This document shows, one piece after another, positions 52,273 through 61,600 of a DNA stretch of 64,000 nt. The stretch comes from Aquisalinus flavus (lineage in GTDB: Bacteria > Pseudomonadota > Alphaproteobacteria > Caulobacterales > Parvularculaceae): contig NZ_CP042288.1 in NCBI RefSeq assembly GCF_022559625.1, forward strand, positions 334,409-398,408, written 5' to 3'. The notes under the pieces were generated by a model, which worked only from the letters and a program-made list of their open reading frames with translations, was not told the DNA's origin and did no database searches. Position numbers and translations under genes: made by a program. The first letter of the stretch is position 1, and every line of letters starts with the position of its first letter.

Positions 52273-53844
52273 ATGTCTCTTGAATTGATCGATCTGGTGA
52301 TCGTGGCTGGCTATGCGCTGGCGCTGATCGGAATCGCCACATGGGTCTCGCGCGAGAAGGCGGGCCACGAGAAAAATACGGAAGACTACTTCCTCGCCGG
52401 CAAGGCGCTGCCCTGGTGGGCGATCGGTGCCTCGCTGATTGCGGCGAACATCTCCGCCGAGCAGATCATCGGCATGTCCGGCTCCGGCTTTGCCATCGGC
52501 ATGGCGATCGCGTCGTATGAATGGATGGCGGCGATCACCCTTGTGATCGTGGGCAAGTTCTTCCTGCCGATCTTCCTCAAGCGCGGCATCTATACCATGC
52601 CGCAATTCCTTGAGAGCCGGTTCGGCTCCTCGGTCAAATATGTCATGTCGGTGTTCTGGCTTGTGCTCTACACCGTCGTGAACCTGACCACGGTGCTGTG
52701 GCTGGGGGCGACAGCAATCAACACGCTGACCGGGCTTGAGATGTTCTACGGCATGCTGGCGCTCGCTGCCTTTGCCGCGGCATACTCGATCTATGGCGGG
52801 CTGAAAGCCGTGGCGCTGACCGACATCATCCAGGTCGTGCTGCTGGTGTTCGGCGGGGCGCTGATCACCTGGATCGTGCTCGGCGAGCTGGGCGGCGACG
52901 CCGGCGCGGTGGCCGGGTTCCAGACCCTGGTGGCCGAACTGCCCGAACGCTTTGACATGATCATCGACCGGGAAACCCGGCCGGAGGACTTCCAGAACCT
53001 GCCTGGCATCGGCGTGCTGATCGGCGGCATGTGGATCATGAACCTGTCCTATTGGGGCTTCAACCAGTACATCATCCAGCGCGCCCTCGGCGCAAAGGAC
53101 ATCAGGGAAGCCCAGCGCGGCGTCATGTTCGCCGCCTTCCTCAAGCTGATCGTACCGTTCATCGTCGTCGTGCCGGGCATTGCTGCGGTCATGCTGGCCC
53201 CGGACATCAGCAAGCCCGACCAGGCCTATCCGACGATGATGACCTATGCCCCGGTCGGCATTCGCGGGCTGATCTTTGCGGCGCTGGTTGCGGCGATCGT
53301 CTCGTCCGTCGGCTCGATGATGAACTCGATCTCGACCATCTTTACGATGGACCTGTACAAGCCGCTGCTGGCGAAAGACGCGCCGGAGAAGCGCCTCGTC
53401 ATGATCGGACGGATCGCATCCTTCGTCGCGCTGGTCATTGCCGTGTTCCTCGCCCAGCCGCTGCTTGGCGCGTCGGGACAGGTGTTCCAGAACATCCAGA
53501 ACTGGACCGGCTTCTTCACCCCGGGCATTGTCGCGATCTTCTTCCTCGGCATGTTCTGGAAACGGGCGACGGAGATCGGCGGGCTTGCGGCGGTGATCTC
53601 CTCGGTCGTGCTGTCGGTGATCTGGCCGATGATCTTCCCCGACATGCCGTTCATGAACCGGGTCGGCTTCGTCTTCCTGATCTGTCTGGCCCTCGGCATC
53701 GTCCTGTCGTTCCTGCAAAAGCAGCAGCCGGACGACAAGACCGTCCGCCTCGGCGACATCTCGTTCAAGACCGGCCCCGGCTTCAATATCGGCGCCATCA
53801 TCGTGACGATCATCCTGATCGTGCTATACGCCGTCTGGTGGTAA
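52273..53844 (+). CDS. Sodium/solute symporter (SSS family), sugar-type
   Basis: This 523-residue protein has about 14 membrane helices. SSS-family marks are EDYFLAGKALPWWAIGASLIAANISAEQ near helix 2, YSIYGGLKAVALTDIIQVV, NLSYWGFNQYIIQRALGAKD and the sodium-site helix VAAIVSSVGSMMNSISTIFTMD. These resemble the vSGLT galactose/glucose symporter. The ATG has a GGGAGGG ribosome site. A galM-like gene follows after about 70 bases, supporting a monosaccharide substrate. The operon lacks the TTGCAA boxes found before the second symporter. Confidence 0.9.
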   Translation: MSLELIDLVIVAGYALALIGIATWVSREKAGHEKNTEDYFLAGKALPWWAIGASLIAANISAEQIIGMSGSGFAIGMAIASYEWMAAITLVIVGKFFLPIFLKRGIYTMPQFLESRFGSSVKYVMSVFWLVLYTVVNLTTVLWLGATAINTLTGLEMFYGMLALAAFAAAYSIYGGLKAVALTDIIQVVLLVFGGALITWIVLGELGGDAGAVAGFQTLVAELPERFDMIIDRETRPEDFQNLPGIGVLIGGMWIMNLSYWGFNQYIIQRALGAKDIREAQRGVMFAAFLKLIVPFIVVVPGIAAVMLAPDISKPDQAYPTMMTYAPVGIRGLIFAALVAAIVSSVGSMMNSISTIFTMDLYKPLLAKDAPEKRLVMIGRIASFVALVIAVFLAQPLLGASGQVFQNIQNWTGFFTPGIVAIFFLGMFWKRATEIGGLAAVISSVVLSVIWPMIFPDMPFMNRVGFVFLICLALGIVLSFLQKQQPDDKTVRLGDISFKTGPGFNIGAIIVTIILIVLYAVWW

Positions 53845-53915
53845 GTCACTGAAGACGGGCGGCGCCGACGCGTCGCCCGTTGCACGCGGTCGGACGGGCA
53901 GGAGACATCCGGTAT

Positions 53916-55010
53916 ATGGCAAACGAAACAGCGCCAGACGCGGCGAAATCGGTGATCATTGAACCGTTCGGCGAGGCCGGCGGCAGGGAGATCTCCCTCT
54001 ATACCCTGACCAACAAGGCCGGGATGATGGCGAGGATCACCAATTATGGCGGTATCCTGACCCATCTCTTTGCGCCCGATGCAGACGGACGGTTCGCGGA
54101 TGTCGTTCTCGGCTATGACACACTGCAGGACTACATCGACAACTCGCCCTATTTCGGCGCGCTGATCGGGCGCTATGGCAACCGCATCGGCGGCGCGTCC
54201 TTCACGTTGGACGGCAAGACCTATGCGCTGGTCAAGAGCCAGGGCGAGAACACGCTGCATGGCGGCAAGACCGGCTTTCACGGCGTCGTCTGGGATGCAG
54301 TGCCGTTTGTTGCCGACAATGGGCAGGGCCTGACCCTCAGCCATGTCAGCCCCGATGGCGATGAAGGCTTTCCCGGCACGCTCAGCGTCAGCGTCACCTA
54401 TTTCCTGTCAGACAATAATGAGCTGCAGATCGACTACAAGGCGACGACGGACAAGGCGACGCCTGTCGCACTGACCCAGCACGCCTATTTCAACCTGTCC
54501 GGCGATCTGGGTTCGCCGATCACCGGGCATTTGCTGCGACTGGAAGCGGACCGGTTCACCCCGACCGATGAGACGCAGATCCCCACGGGCGACCTGGCGC
54601 CGGTGAAGGAAACGCCGTTCGATTTCCGCCGTCTGCGTGCGATCGGCGAGGAAATCGACGCCAGCGATGAGCAGCTGTCCCATGGTGCCGGCTATGACCA
54701 TAATTTCGTCCTGAACCGCAAGGGCAAGGGGCTTGAGCTGGCTGCGGAAGTAGAGGAGCCGAAGTCAGGCAGGCGAATGGAGGTGCTGACGACAGAGCCC
54801 GGCGTGCAGTTCTATTCGGGCAACTTCCTTGATGACAGCTATCGCGGGAAAGGCACGGTGTTCGGCAAACGGACCGGGTTCTGTCTCGAGACCCAGCATT
54901 TCCCCGATTCACCGAACCAGCCTGATTTCCCGTCGACCATCCTGAAGCGCGGCGACACCCTGCGCTCGCAGACGCTCTATCGTTTCTCGACGGTGAAGAA
55001 CCGCCGCTGA
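53916..55010 (+). CDS. galM: Aldose 1-epimerase (mutarotase)
   Basis: This 364-residue enzyme interconverts alpha and beta anomers of glucose/galactose. Visible GalM signatures are GARxGNRI-like LIGRYGNRIGGASF, LHGGKTGFHGVVW and LTQHAYFNLSGD, which carry the catalytic histidines, and FCLETQHFPDSPNQPDFPS with the catalytic glutamate. There is no signal peptide, so it is cytosolic. The start at 53916 has an AGGAGA ribosome site about ten bases upstream; the in-frame start at 53880 lies in an intercistronic hairpin (ACGGGCG/CGCCCGT, 53855-53880). Coupled to the upstream symporter. Confidence 0.92.
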   Translation: MANETAPDAAKSVIIEPFGEAGGREISLYTLTNKAGMMARITNYGGILTHLFAPDADGRFADVVLGYDTLQDYIDNSPYFGALIGRYGNRIGGASFTLDGKTYALVKSQGENTLHGGKTGFHGVVWDAVPFVADNGQGLTLSHVSPDGDEGFPGTLSVSVTYFLSDNNELQIDYKATTDKATPVALTQHAYFNLSGDLGSPITGHLLRLEADRFTPTDETQIPTGDLAPVKETPFDFRRLRAIGEEIDASDEQLSHGAGYDHNFVLNRKGKGLELAAEVEEPKSGRRMEVLTTEPGVQFYSGNFLDDSYRGKGTVFGKRTGFCLETQHFPDSPNQPDFPSTILKRGDTLRSQTLYRFSTVKNRR

Positions 55011-55028
55011 GCGCATGCGGCAGACCAA

Positions 55029-55064
55029 CTGCAAATTTCTGCAAAAGATCAGTATTTTTTGCAG
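55029..55064. promoter_or_regulatory. Candidate LacI operator: phased CTGCAA boxes before symporter 2
   Basis: CTGCAA (55029-55034), 4 bases, CTGCAA (55039-55044), and a third TTGCAG (55059-55064). The box starts are 10 and 20 bases apart, that is, on one face of the helix. The pattern matches the boxes at 56726, 61438 and 61601. Confidence 0.55.
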
Positions 55065-55124
55065 GCGATCTCGCCTAGACTGCTTCCCGCAAGCTCATGA
55101 AAACAATACCCGGGGAGGGGCCAG

Positions 55125-56717
55125 ATGGGCGATCTGACTTTCACATTGTCGACGATCGACCTTGCGGTCATCGGTCTTTATATCGTGCTGATGGCGGTGA
55201 TCGCCATTGCCGTTGCCGGTCGTAATCAGTCAGCGGAGGATTATTTCCTCGCGGGCCGGCGCTCGACCTGGCCGATCATCGGCCTGTCGCTGTTTGCGTC
55301 CAATATTTCCGGCACCACGCTGGTCGGACTGGCAGGCGAGGCCTATTCGACGGGTATCTCGGTCTACAATTATGAATGGCTTGCGGCGATTATCCTCGCC
55401 TTTTTTGCCATCTTCATCATGCCGTTCATCCTGCGCGCCCGGGTCTATACCATGCCGGAATATCTGGAGCGGCGATACGACCGGCGCATGCGCTATTACT
55501 TCTCCATTCTGACCCTGTTCCTGACCATCGTCGTAGACACGGCGGCGACGTTGTTCGCGGGCGGACTGATCCTGCAGATGATCTTCCCGGGCATTCCGGT
55601 CTGGACCATCATCGCCGGGCTGGCGCTGGTCGCCGGCGCCTATACGGTGCTGGGCGGCCTGTCGGCGGTCATGATTACCGATGCGATCCAGGCGGTGATC
55701 CTGATCGGCGGGTCGATCCTCATCTCGATCTTCGCCTTCAATGCGGCGGGCGGGCTCGACACCGTGCTCAACACCGTGCCGCAGGAGAAGCTCGGCCTGA
55801 TCAAGTCGATGGACGATCCCGGCGTGCCATGGCTGGGGCTGATCACCGGCGCGCCGCTGATCGGCTTCTACTTCTGGTGTACCAACCAGTTCATGGTCCA
55901 GCGCGTGCTGTCAGCCAAGAACGAGGACCATGGCCGCTGGGGCGCGCTGTTCGCCGGTGCGCTGAAGCTTCCCACATTGTTCATCATGGTGCTGCCGGGC
56001 ACTGCCGCGATCCTGCTCTATCCGGGCCTCGAGAATGGCGATCTGATCTATCCGACGCTGATGTTCGACCTGTTGCCGGCCGGTGTGCTCGGGCTGGTTC
56101 TCGCCGGTTTCCTCGCCGCGATCATGTCGCAGATCGATTCGACCCTGAACTCTTCGTCGACCATTGTCACCATGGACTTCATCCGCACACGCCATCCGGA
56201 GATGACACAGAAACAGATGGGCCAGGTCGGCCGTGTCGTGACCGTCGTTTTCCTGGTATTGTCGGTCCTGTGGGCGCCGCAGATCGAAAATTTCGGCTCG
56301 CTGTTCAAATATCTCCAGACGATCCTGTCCTATACGGTCGCGCCGATCGTCGCGCTGTTCCTCGTCGGCGGGTTCTGGAAGCGGGCCAATTCCAACGGCG
56401 CCATCGCCTCGCTTGTCGCCGGCACGGGCTGCGGCATTGTGCTGTTCGTGCTGATCGAGATCCTCGGCATCATGGATATCCACTTCCTGATCATGGCGTT
56501 CTACCTGTTCGTGATTTCGGCGGCGGCGCTGATCATCGTCAGCCTGATGACGCCAGACACGCGCCAGCCGGAGGATGTCGGCACGCTGATCTGGACTGCC
56601 GATGAACTGAAAGCCGATCTGGCGCGTCAGGAAGGCAGGCCGTTCTGGCAGAACCATTACGTGCTGACGGCGGCACTGGTTGCCGCAACGTTGGGGCTGG
56701 TCTTCCTGTTCCGGTAG
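55125..56717 (+). CDS. Sodium/solute symporter (SSS family), second copy
   Basis: This 530-residue symporter has the same fold as its neighbour but is clearly divergent: AEDYFLAGRRSTWPIIGLSLFASNISGTTLVGLAGEAY, PEYLERRYDRRMRYYFS, TNQFMVQRVLSAKNEDHGRWG and AAIMSQIDSTLNSSSTIVTMDF. A strong ribosome site (GGGAGGGG) precedes the ATG. A three-box TTGCAA-type operator lies 60-95 bases upstream, and the LacI gene follows 81 bases downstream behind another such operator. A glucose- or maltose-type substrate linked to the glycosidases is the best inference. Confidence 0.9.
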   Translation: MGDLTFTLSTIDLAVIGLYIVLMAVIAIAVAGRNQSAEDYFLAGRRSTWPIIGLSLFASNISGTTLVGLAGEAYSTGISVYNYEWLAAIILAFFAIFIMPFILRARVYTMPEYLERRYDRRMRYYFSILTLFLTIVVDTAATLFAGGLILQMIFPGIPVWTIIAGLALVAGAYTVLGGLSAVMITDAIQAVILIGGSILISIFAFNAAGGLDTVLNTVPQEKLGLIKSMDDPGVPWLGLITGAPLIGFYFWCTNQFMVQRVLSAKNEDHGRWGALFAGALKLPTLFIMVLPGTAAILLYPGLENGDLIYPTLMFDLLPAGVLGLVLAGFLAAIMSQIDSTLNSSSTIVTMDFIRTRHPEMTQKQMGQVGRVVTVVFLVLSVLWAPQIENFGSLFKYLQTILSYTVAPIVALFLVGGFWKRANSNGAIASLVAGTGCGIVLFVLIEILGIMDIHFLIMAFYLFVISAAALIIVSLMTPDTRQPEDVGTLIWTADELKADLARQEGRPFWQNHYVLTAALVAATLGLVFLFR

Positions 56718-56725
56718 GAAAATCT

Positions 56726-56741
56726 TTGCAAATTATTGCAA
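56726..56741. promoter_or_regulatory. Candidate LacI operator before the LacI-family gene
   Basis: TTGCAA-ATTA-TTGCAA: two self-complementary hexamers separated by 4 bases, 58 bases before the regulator ATG. This is the cleanest copy of the motif and suggests autoregulation. Confidence 0.6.
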
Positions 56742-56798
56742 TTCTTGCTCGAACTGAGGCAATGTCACGCCAGATAACGTAATGACCGGAAAAGACTG

Positions 56799-57809
56799 AT
56801 GACGAAATCGACGAGGCTGCAGGATCTGGCAAAAGCGGCGGGGCTGTCGACGGCGACCATTTCACGGGCGCTGAACGACAACCCGAACGTCAACCAGGAG
56901 ACCAAGAAGCGGGTCTGGCGGCTGGCGCAGGAGTTGAACTATTCCTTTCGCCCGCACATGCCGGCAGTGCTGTCCGGCGCCTCATCGACCATCGTCATCG
57001 TCATCCCGATGCAGCCGGGCCGCGACACGCGAACGGCGGACCCGTTCTATCTGGAACTGATCGGCGGTGTCAGCCAGGCCGCCCGCGAAGTCTCGAGCGA
57101 TGTGCTGATCTCCCATCTGGCGCCGAAGAACTATGACGATCTCAGCAATCTCGTCGCCGCCAACCGGGCCGACGGGGTGATCTTCCTCGGTCAGAGTTTC
57201 CTGCATGAGCGCTTCAACCGCCTCGCCGACGACGGTAACCGCTTCGTCGTCTGGGGCGCTGAGTTGCCGGGCCAGCAATATTGCTCGGTCGGATCGGACA
57301 ATGTGAAGGGAGGGCAGAAGGCGACGAACCATCTCCTGCGTCTTGGCCACGACCGTATCGCCTTTATCGGCGACCTCGACGCGCCGGAAATCGCCCAGCG
57401 CTTCCAGGGCTATCAATCGGCGCTGTCAGCGGCGGGCAAGGATGTCGACAAGGGTCTCGTCGTGTCCGGGCCGGTCGAGATCGAGGCGGCTGAATCAGGC
57501 GTGGACGGATTGTTTGCCAGCGGCCAGGAATTCGACGCGGTCTTTGCCGCCTCCGACCTCATCGCCGTTGGCGCGATCCGGGCGATCCGCCGGGCCGGGC
57601 GCAAGGTGCCGAGCGACATCGCGGTAGTCGGCTACGACAATATCCAGATCGCGCGCTATTCCAGTCCGCCATTGACGACCATCGCCCAGGACATGGCCAA
57701 GGCCGGGCGGCTGATGGTGTCGAAGCTGCTCAACTCAGCCTCGACCAGCAACGCCCTGTCGGAGCGGCTGCCGACCGATTTGATCGTACGCGACAGCTGC
57801 GGGTCGTGA
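56799..57809 (+). CDS. LacI-family transcriptional regulator
   Basis: This 336-residue repressor has the LacI helix-turn-helix at residues 5-26 (TRLQDLAKAAGLSTATISRALN) with the hinge region after it (PHMPAVLSG). A periplasmic-binding-protein-like effector domain follows (IVIVIPMQPGRDTRTADPFYLELIGGV; DAVFAASDLIAVGAIRAI; VGYDNIQIARYSSPPLTTI). It lies between the second symporter and the convergent glycosidase operon. Candidate operators occur before itself, the symporter and both glycosidase promoters. The effector is probably a glucose oligosaccharide or a breakdown product, by context only. Confidence 0.92.
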   Translation: MTKSTRLQDLAKAAGLSTATISRALNDNPNVNQETKKRVWRLAQELNYSFRPHMPAVLSGASSTIVIVIPMQPGRDTRTADPFYLELIGGVSQAAREVSSDVLISHLAPKNYDDLSNLVAANRADGVIFLGQSFLHERFNRLADDGNRFVVWGAELPGQQYCSVGSDNVKGGQKATNHLLRLGHDRIAFIGDLDAPEIAQRFQGYQSALSAAGKDVDKGLVVSGPVEIEAAESGVDGLFASGQEFDAVFAASDLIAVGAIRAIRRAGRKVPSDIAVVGYDNIQIARYSSPPLTTIAQDMAKAGRLMVSKLLNSASTSNALSERLPTDLIVRDSCGS

Positions 57810-57826
57810 CGGACTGCCCGTGAGGA

Positions 57827-59482
57827 TCAGCCGCGCCGGGCGATGAAGCCGCCGGCTGGCGGCAATTGCTGCGGCGGGTGCGTACCATCGCCGATATTGA
57901 CCGCCATCTCGATGGTCCAGCCATCGCACGCCTGCCACTCAACAGTCTTTTCCGACGGATTGAACGCGCACAGCATTTCATCGCCGCAATGCGATGTGCG
58001 GATGAAGGCGACGATTGCGCCCGGTGTCTCCAAGAAGCGGATCGAACCATGGAGCAGGGCAGGCGCCATCTTGCGCAGGGCGATCAGCCGGCGCGTGAAG
58101 TTCAGCATGGAATCTTGATTGGTATCCTGCTCGTTGACCGCACACGGAACATGAGCCGGATCGACTGGCAGCCATGGCTCCGCGCTGGAGAAGCCGGCAT
58201 GGGGCCTGGCGCTGTCCCACGGCACCGGCGTGCGGGCGCCATCGCGGCCCAGCGTTTCCGGCCAGTTGGTGATCGCTTCCGGGTCCTGAAGTTTTTCGAA
58301 CGGCACATCGGCCTGGACGAGGCCCAGCTCCTCGCCCTGATAGAGGAAGGCGTTACCGCGCAGGCTCATCAGCAGCAGCATGGCAAAGCGGGCATAATCC
58401 TCCACCGGCACGGTGCCGGCCCAGCGCGAGACGGCGCGCGGCGCGTCGTGATTCGAGAACGCCCAGGACGGCCAGCCATCGCCCTCGCGCCAGTCCCGCG
58501 TCTTTGTACGGACGAGCTCGGCGCTCAGCGATTTTGCATACAGGTATTCAAAGCTGTAGGCGGAGTTGAGGCGGGTCTCGCCCTCGGTGAACATCTTCAT
58601 CTCGGCGAGCGAATCATCGCCGCCGATCTCGGCCACCGTGAAGACGCCGTTATATTCATCGGTGAGCGTGCGGATACGCTCGAGAAAGCCCGTGATCTCC
58701 GGTTGCGACTTGGAAAAGATATGATCCTGGAAATCGAAAGGGCGTGTCGGCGGGCGGTGGAACACGCGCGCGGGCGGGTTGTCGCGCAGCTGCCGGTCAT
58801 GCATGCCGAAATTCAGCGCGTCGAGGCGGAACCCGTCGACGCCGCGATCGAGCCAGTAGCGGGCCACATCCAGAAGCGCGTCCTGGACGACAGGATTGTG
58901 CAGGTTGAGGTCCGGCTGCGATTTGAGAAAATTGTGCAGGTAATATTGCCGGCGCCGCGCATCCCATTCCCATGCGACGCCACCGAAGACCGACTGCCAG
59001 TTGTTGGGCGGCGAGCCGTCTGGCTTGGGATCGGCCCAGACATACCAGTCGGCCTTGTCATTGTCGCGCGACTGGCGGCTCTCCCTGAACCAGGCATGTT
59101 CATCGGACGTATGCGAATAAACCTGGTCGATAATGACCTTCAGGCCATGGCCATGAGCCTTTTCGACCAGTTCGTCGAAATCGGCGAGGCTGCCGAACAT
59201 CGGATCGACATCGCGATAGTCCGCCACGTCATAGCCGAAATCGTCCATGGGCGAGGTGAAGAAAGGCGACAGCCAGATCGCATCGACGCCGAGCGAGGCG
59301 ATGTAGCCGAGTTTCTCGATGCAGCCGCGCAGGTCGCCGATGCCGTCGCCGGTCGTGTCGAGGAAACTGCGCGGATATATCTGGTAGATGACCGCGCCGC
59401 GCCACCACGTGTCAGCCATCCCGGCTTGAGGCGCAGCGTCCCGTCGCGGGGTTCTGTCGGCGAGAGTATCGGTAATGCTCAT
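57827..59482 (-). CDS. GH13 alpha-glucosidase, cytosolic
   Basis: This 551-residue GH13 enzyme lacks a signal peptide. The (beta/alpha)8 signatures are GDGIGDLRGCIEKLGYIASLGVDAIWLSP, DQVYSHTSDEHAWF, GFRLDALNF with the nucleophile aspartate, FTVAEIGG with the acid/base glutamate, and AFSNHDAPR with the third carboxylate. The layout matches proteobacterial alpha-glucosidases of the oligosaccharide subfamilies (the 13_23-type SNHD rather than NHDQ). It would release glucose from imported maltodextrins. It starts 6 bases after the amylase stop on the minus strand, so both share the promoter region at 61355-61793. Convergent with the LacI gene. Confidence 0.9.
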   Translation of the reverse strand: MSITDTLADRTPRRDAAPQAGMADTWWRGAVIYQIYPRSFLDTTGDGIGDLRGCIEKLGYIASLGVDAIWLSPFFTSPMDDFGYDVADYRDVDPMFGSLADFDELVEKAHGHGLKVIIDQVYSHTSDEHAWFRESRQSRDNDKADWYVWADPKPDGSPPNNWQSVFGGVAWEWDARRRQYYLHNFLKSQPDLNLHNPVVQDALLDVARYWLDRGVDGFRLDALNFGMHDRQLRDNPPARVFHRPPTRPFDFQDHIFSKSQPEITGFLERIRTLTDEYNGVFTVAEIGGDDSLAEMKMFTEGETRLNSAYSFEYLYAKSLSAELVRTKTRDWREGDGWPSWAFSNHDAPRAVSRWAGTVPVEDYARFAMLLLMSLRGNAFLYQGEELGLVQADVPFEKLQDPEAITNWPETLGRDGARTPVPWDSARPHAGFSSAEPWLPVDPAHVPCAVNEQDTNQDSMLNFTRRLIALRKMAPALLHGSIRFLETPGAIVAFIRTSHCGDEMLCAFNPSEKTVEWQACDGWTIEMAVNIGDGTHPPQQLPPAGGFIARRG

Positions 59483-59488
59483 GGTCGG

Positions 59489-61354
59489 TCAGTTCTTTCC
59501 TGAAACGCAGATAGTATAATCAAGAGGGGGCACAGTCACGCGATAGCTCGCGGTCGTCGTCGATGCCGGCGCGCATGTGCCGGAAAGCGACGTCCAGTTG
59601 TTCGAGGCCGGATCGACCTCTACCTGGCGCGTGCGCGCGTTGGTGCCGGTGTTGAAGGTGACGAGATATTCCGCCCCCGTTTCCGCGTCGAGGCGCGACA
59701 GGGCGAGGAGGCCGCCGGGCTCGCTTTCGGCGAGGCGCAGCACCTGCGCGCCGCGGCGCAGGGCAGGGTGCGCCTGGTGGAGCGCGGCCATCCCGGCCGT
59801 GGCACGATAGAGCGGATGGGTGGTGTCGAAATTCCCGATGGCTGTCGTCGCGTCGGTGCCGATCAGATTGTTGTCATTGTAGATCTCGACCCGGGACGGG
59901 AACATGTCCTCGCGCGCATCCTGGTCGCCATCATCGCCGGTGAAACCCTGCTCGTCGCCATAGTAAATGGTGGGTACGCCGCGGGCGAAGAACATCATCG
60001 CGTGGCCGAGCTTGAGGCGGGCGAGCAGCTCCTCCTCGCTTGCTTGCGGCAGGGATTCGCTGAGGAAACGCCCGAACCGGCCCATGTCGTGATTGCCGGT
60101 GAAGACAGGCAGCTGCAAGGCGGTATCGGGCCCATGCTTGTAAAGAGCATCCTGCATGAACAGGTCTGCGAAGGCGAGGGGCGCCTTGCCGTCGGCGAGC
60201 ACGTCGCGCACCGCCTGCTGGAAACCGAAGTCGAGAACGGCGGGGTAACCGTCACGACGCGTATAGACCGCAAGCTCGCCCGGGGTATGCAACGCGACCT
60301 CGCCGAAAATATGGAAATTGGGTTTGCCCTCCTTGGCGGCGTGATCGAGGATCGCCGGGATGAAGGCATGCCAGAATTCCGGCGCGACATGGCGCGCCGT
60401 GTCGACACGATAGCCGTCGATATCGAACTCGCTGATCCACCAGCTGAAGATCTCAATCATGCCGGCGACGACGCGAGGGTCTTCGGTATTCAGGTCATCA
60501 AGGCCGAAGAAGTCGCCATAGAGCGAGCTTTCGCCGGAGAAATAGGAATTGCCGCGATTGTGATAAACAGACAGATCGTTCAGCCAGGCCGGGACCTTGA
60601 TGTCTTTCTCGCTGTCCGGCACGAAAGGCGTGTAGGCAAAGGTCTGATCTGTCAGCCGCTCGAAATTCTCCGCCATCTGCCATGGCGGCTGGTCGCCCAT
60701 GAAACCATCATTGATCGCCGCGCCATCGGCCAGTCCGCGGGTTGTGAACGGGTAAGTCGCCTTGTCGCGATAGGGACAGAAGCTGTCCGGCTCGCGCTCT
60801 CCCGCGAAATCCGGGTCGTGACACTCCCGGTACTGAATGACATCGGCGGTATGATTGACGATGATATCGAGATAGACTTTCATCCCGCGCGCATGGGCGG
60901 CATCGACGAGGGCCTTCATGTCGTCATTGGTGCCGAAATGCGGGTCGATCTGTGTGAAGTCGGTGATCCAGTAGCCGTGATAGCCGGCCGATTCCTGTCC
61001 CGGCGGACCCTGCACGACCTTGTTCTTGTAGATCGGGCCGAGCCAGATCGCGGTGGCGCCAAGACCCTCGATGTAATCGAGCCGGGCTGTCAGCCCCTTC
61101 AGGTCGCCGCCATGGAACATGCCCTTGTGGGTCGGGTCGAAGCCGGTCGCCAGCCTGCCGCCGGAAAGTCCGCCCTCGTCATTCGAAGGGTCGGCATTCT
61201 CGAACCGGTCGGGCAGCACGAAATAGATGATCTCGTCTTGCGGCAGACGCTCCTGCCAAGGCTGGATGTTCTCCGCTGCGGCGGGTAGCGCCACGGTCAG
61301 CGGCGCTGGTGCGAGCGACATCAGGGCGATCGCTGTGTATGGCAGGAATCTCAT
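59489..61354 (-). CDS. GH13 alpha-amylase family enzyme, secreted
   Basis: This 621-residue enzyme begins with a signal peptide (MRFLPYTAIA to about PAAAEN), so it acts in the periplasm or outside. Catalytic motifs are IIVNHTAD, DGYRVDTARHV with the nucleophile, HIFGEVALHT with the acid/base and FTGNHDMGRFG with the third carboxylate; YGDEQGFTG follows. A C-terminal beta domain closes the protein, with a cysteine pair (GTCAPAS, TICVSGKN). It likely cuts starch or maltodextrins. It is the promoter-proximal gene of a two-gene operon with the cytosolic glucosidase. An array of three TTGCAA-like boxes lies about 85-110 bases before its start. Confidence 0.9.
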   Translation of the reverse strand: MRFLPYTAIALMSLAPAPLTVALPAAAENIQPWQERLPQDEIIYFVLPDRFENADPSNDEGGLSGGRLATGFDPTHKGMFHGGDLKGLTARLDYIEGLGATAIWLGPIYKNKVVQGPPGQESAGYHGYWITDFTQIDPHFGTNDDMKALVDAAHARGMKVYLDIIVNHTADVIQYRECHDPDFAGEREPDSFCPYRDKATYPFTTRGLADGAAINDGFMGDQPPWQMAENFERLTDQTFAYTPFVPDSEKDIKVPAWLNDLSVYHNRGNSYFSGESSLYGDFFGLDDLNTEDPRVVAGMIEIFSWWISEFDIDGYRVDTARHVAPEFWHAFIPAILDHAAKEGKPNFHIFGEVALHTPGELAVYTRRDGYPAVLDFGFQQAVRDVLADGKAPLAFADLFMQDALYKHGPDTALQLPVFTGNHDMGRFGRFLSESLPQASEEELLARLKLGHAMMFFARGVPTIYYGDEQGFTGDDGDQDAREDMFPSRVEIYNDNNLIGTDATTAIGNFDTTHPLYRATAGMAALHQAHPALRRGAQVLRLAESEPGGLLALSRLDAETGAEYLVTFNTGTNARTRQVEVDPASNNWTSLSGTCAPASTTTASYRVTVPPLDYTICVSGKN

Positions 61355-61437
61355 CGGGCGCCTCCCGGGCCTGTGCCGCGCTGCGTCATGCGTGCGGCGT
61401 GTTGTTCTTTCTCGACACTATCATGACAGCAAGAAAA

Positions 61438-61463
61438 TTGCAAAAAATTACAAGAAATGGCAA
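61438..61463. promoter_or_regulatory. Three-box TTGCAA array before the amylase operon
   Basis: TTGCAA (61438), TTACAA (61448) and TGGCAA (61458): three hexamers whose starts are exactly 10 bases apart. The same hexamer and spacing are found before the LacI gene and symporter 2. Confidence 0.55.
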
Positions 61464-61600
61464 GAAAAATACGCGGCGCCACTCGCCGAGAAAACGGAGA
61501 TTAGCGCTAACATACGCTCAATTTCGTGCGCTATCAGGGTAGGATTGCCTCGGCGGGTCCGCCGCACACAGGAGTCGTACGGAAAAATACTGTCCAAATA

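Noticed and set aside
53855-53880. ACGGGCG/CGCCCGT hairpin as a terminator after symporter 1
   Set aside because: The 7-bp stem is not followed by a T-run, and galM begins shortly after with a ribosome site, so read-through into galM is expected.
57866-59503. A 545-codon open frame opposite the GH13 glucosidase
   Set aside because: The GH13 catalytic motifs on the other strand are complete; this frame has no homology signals.
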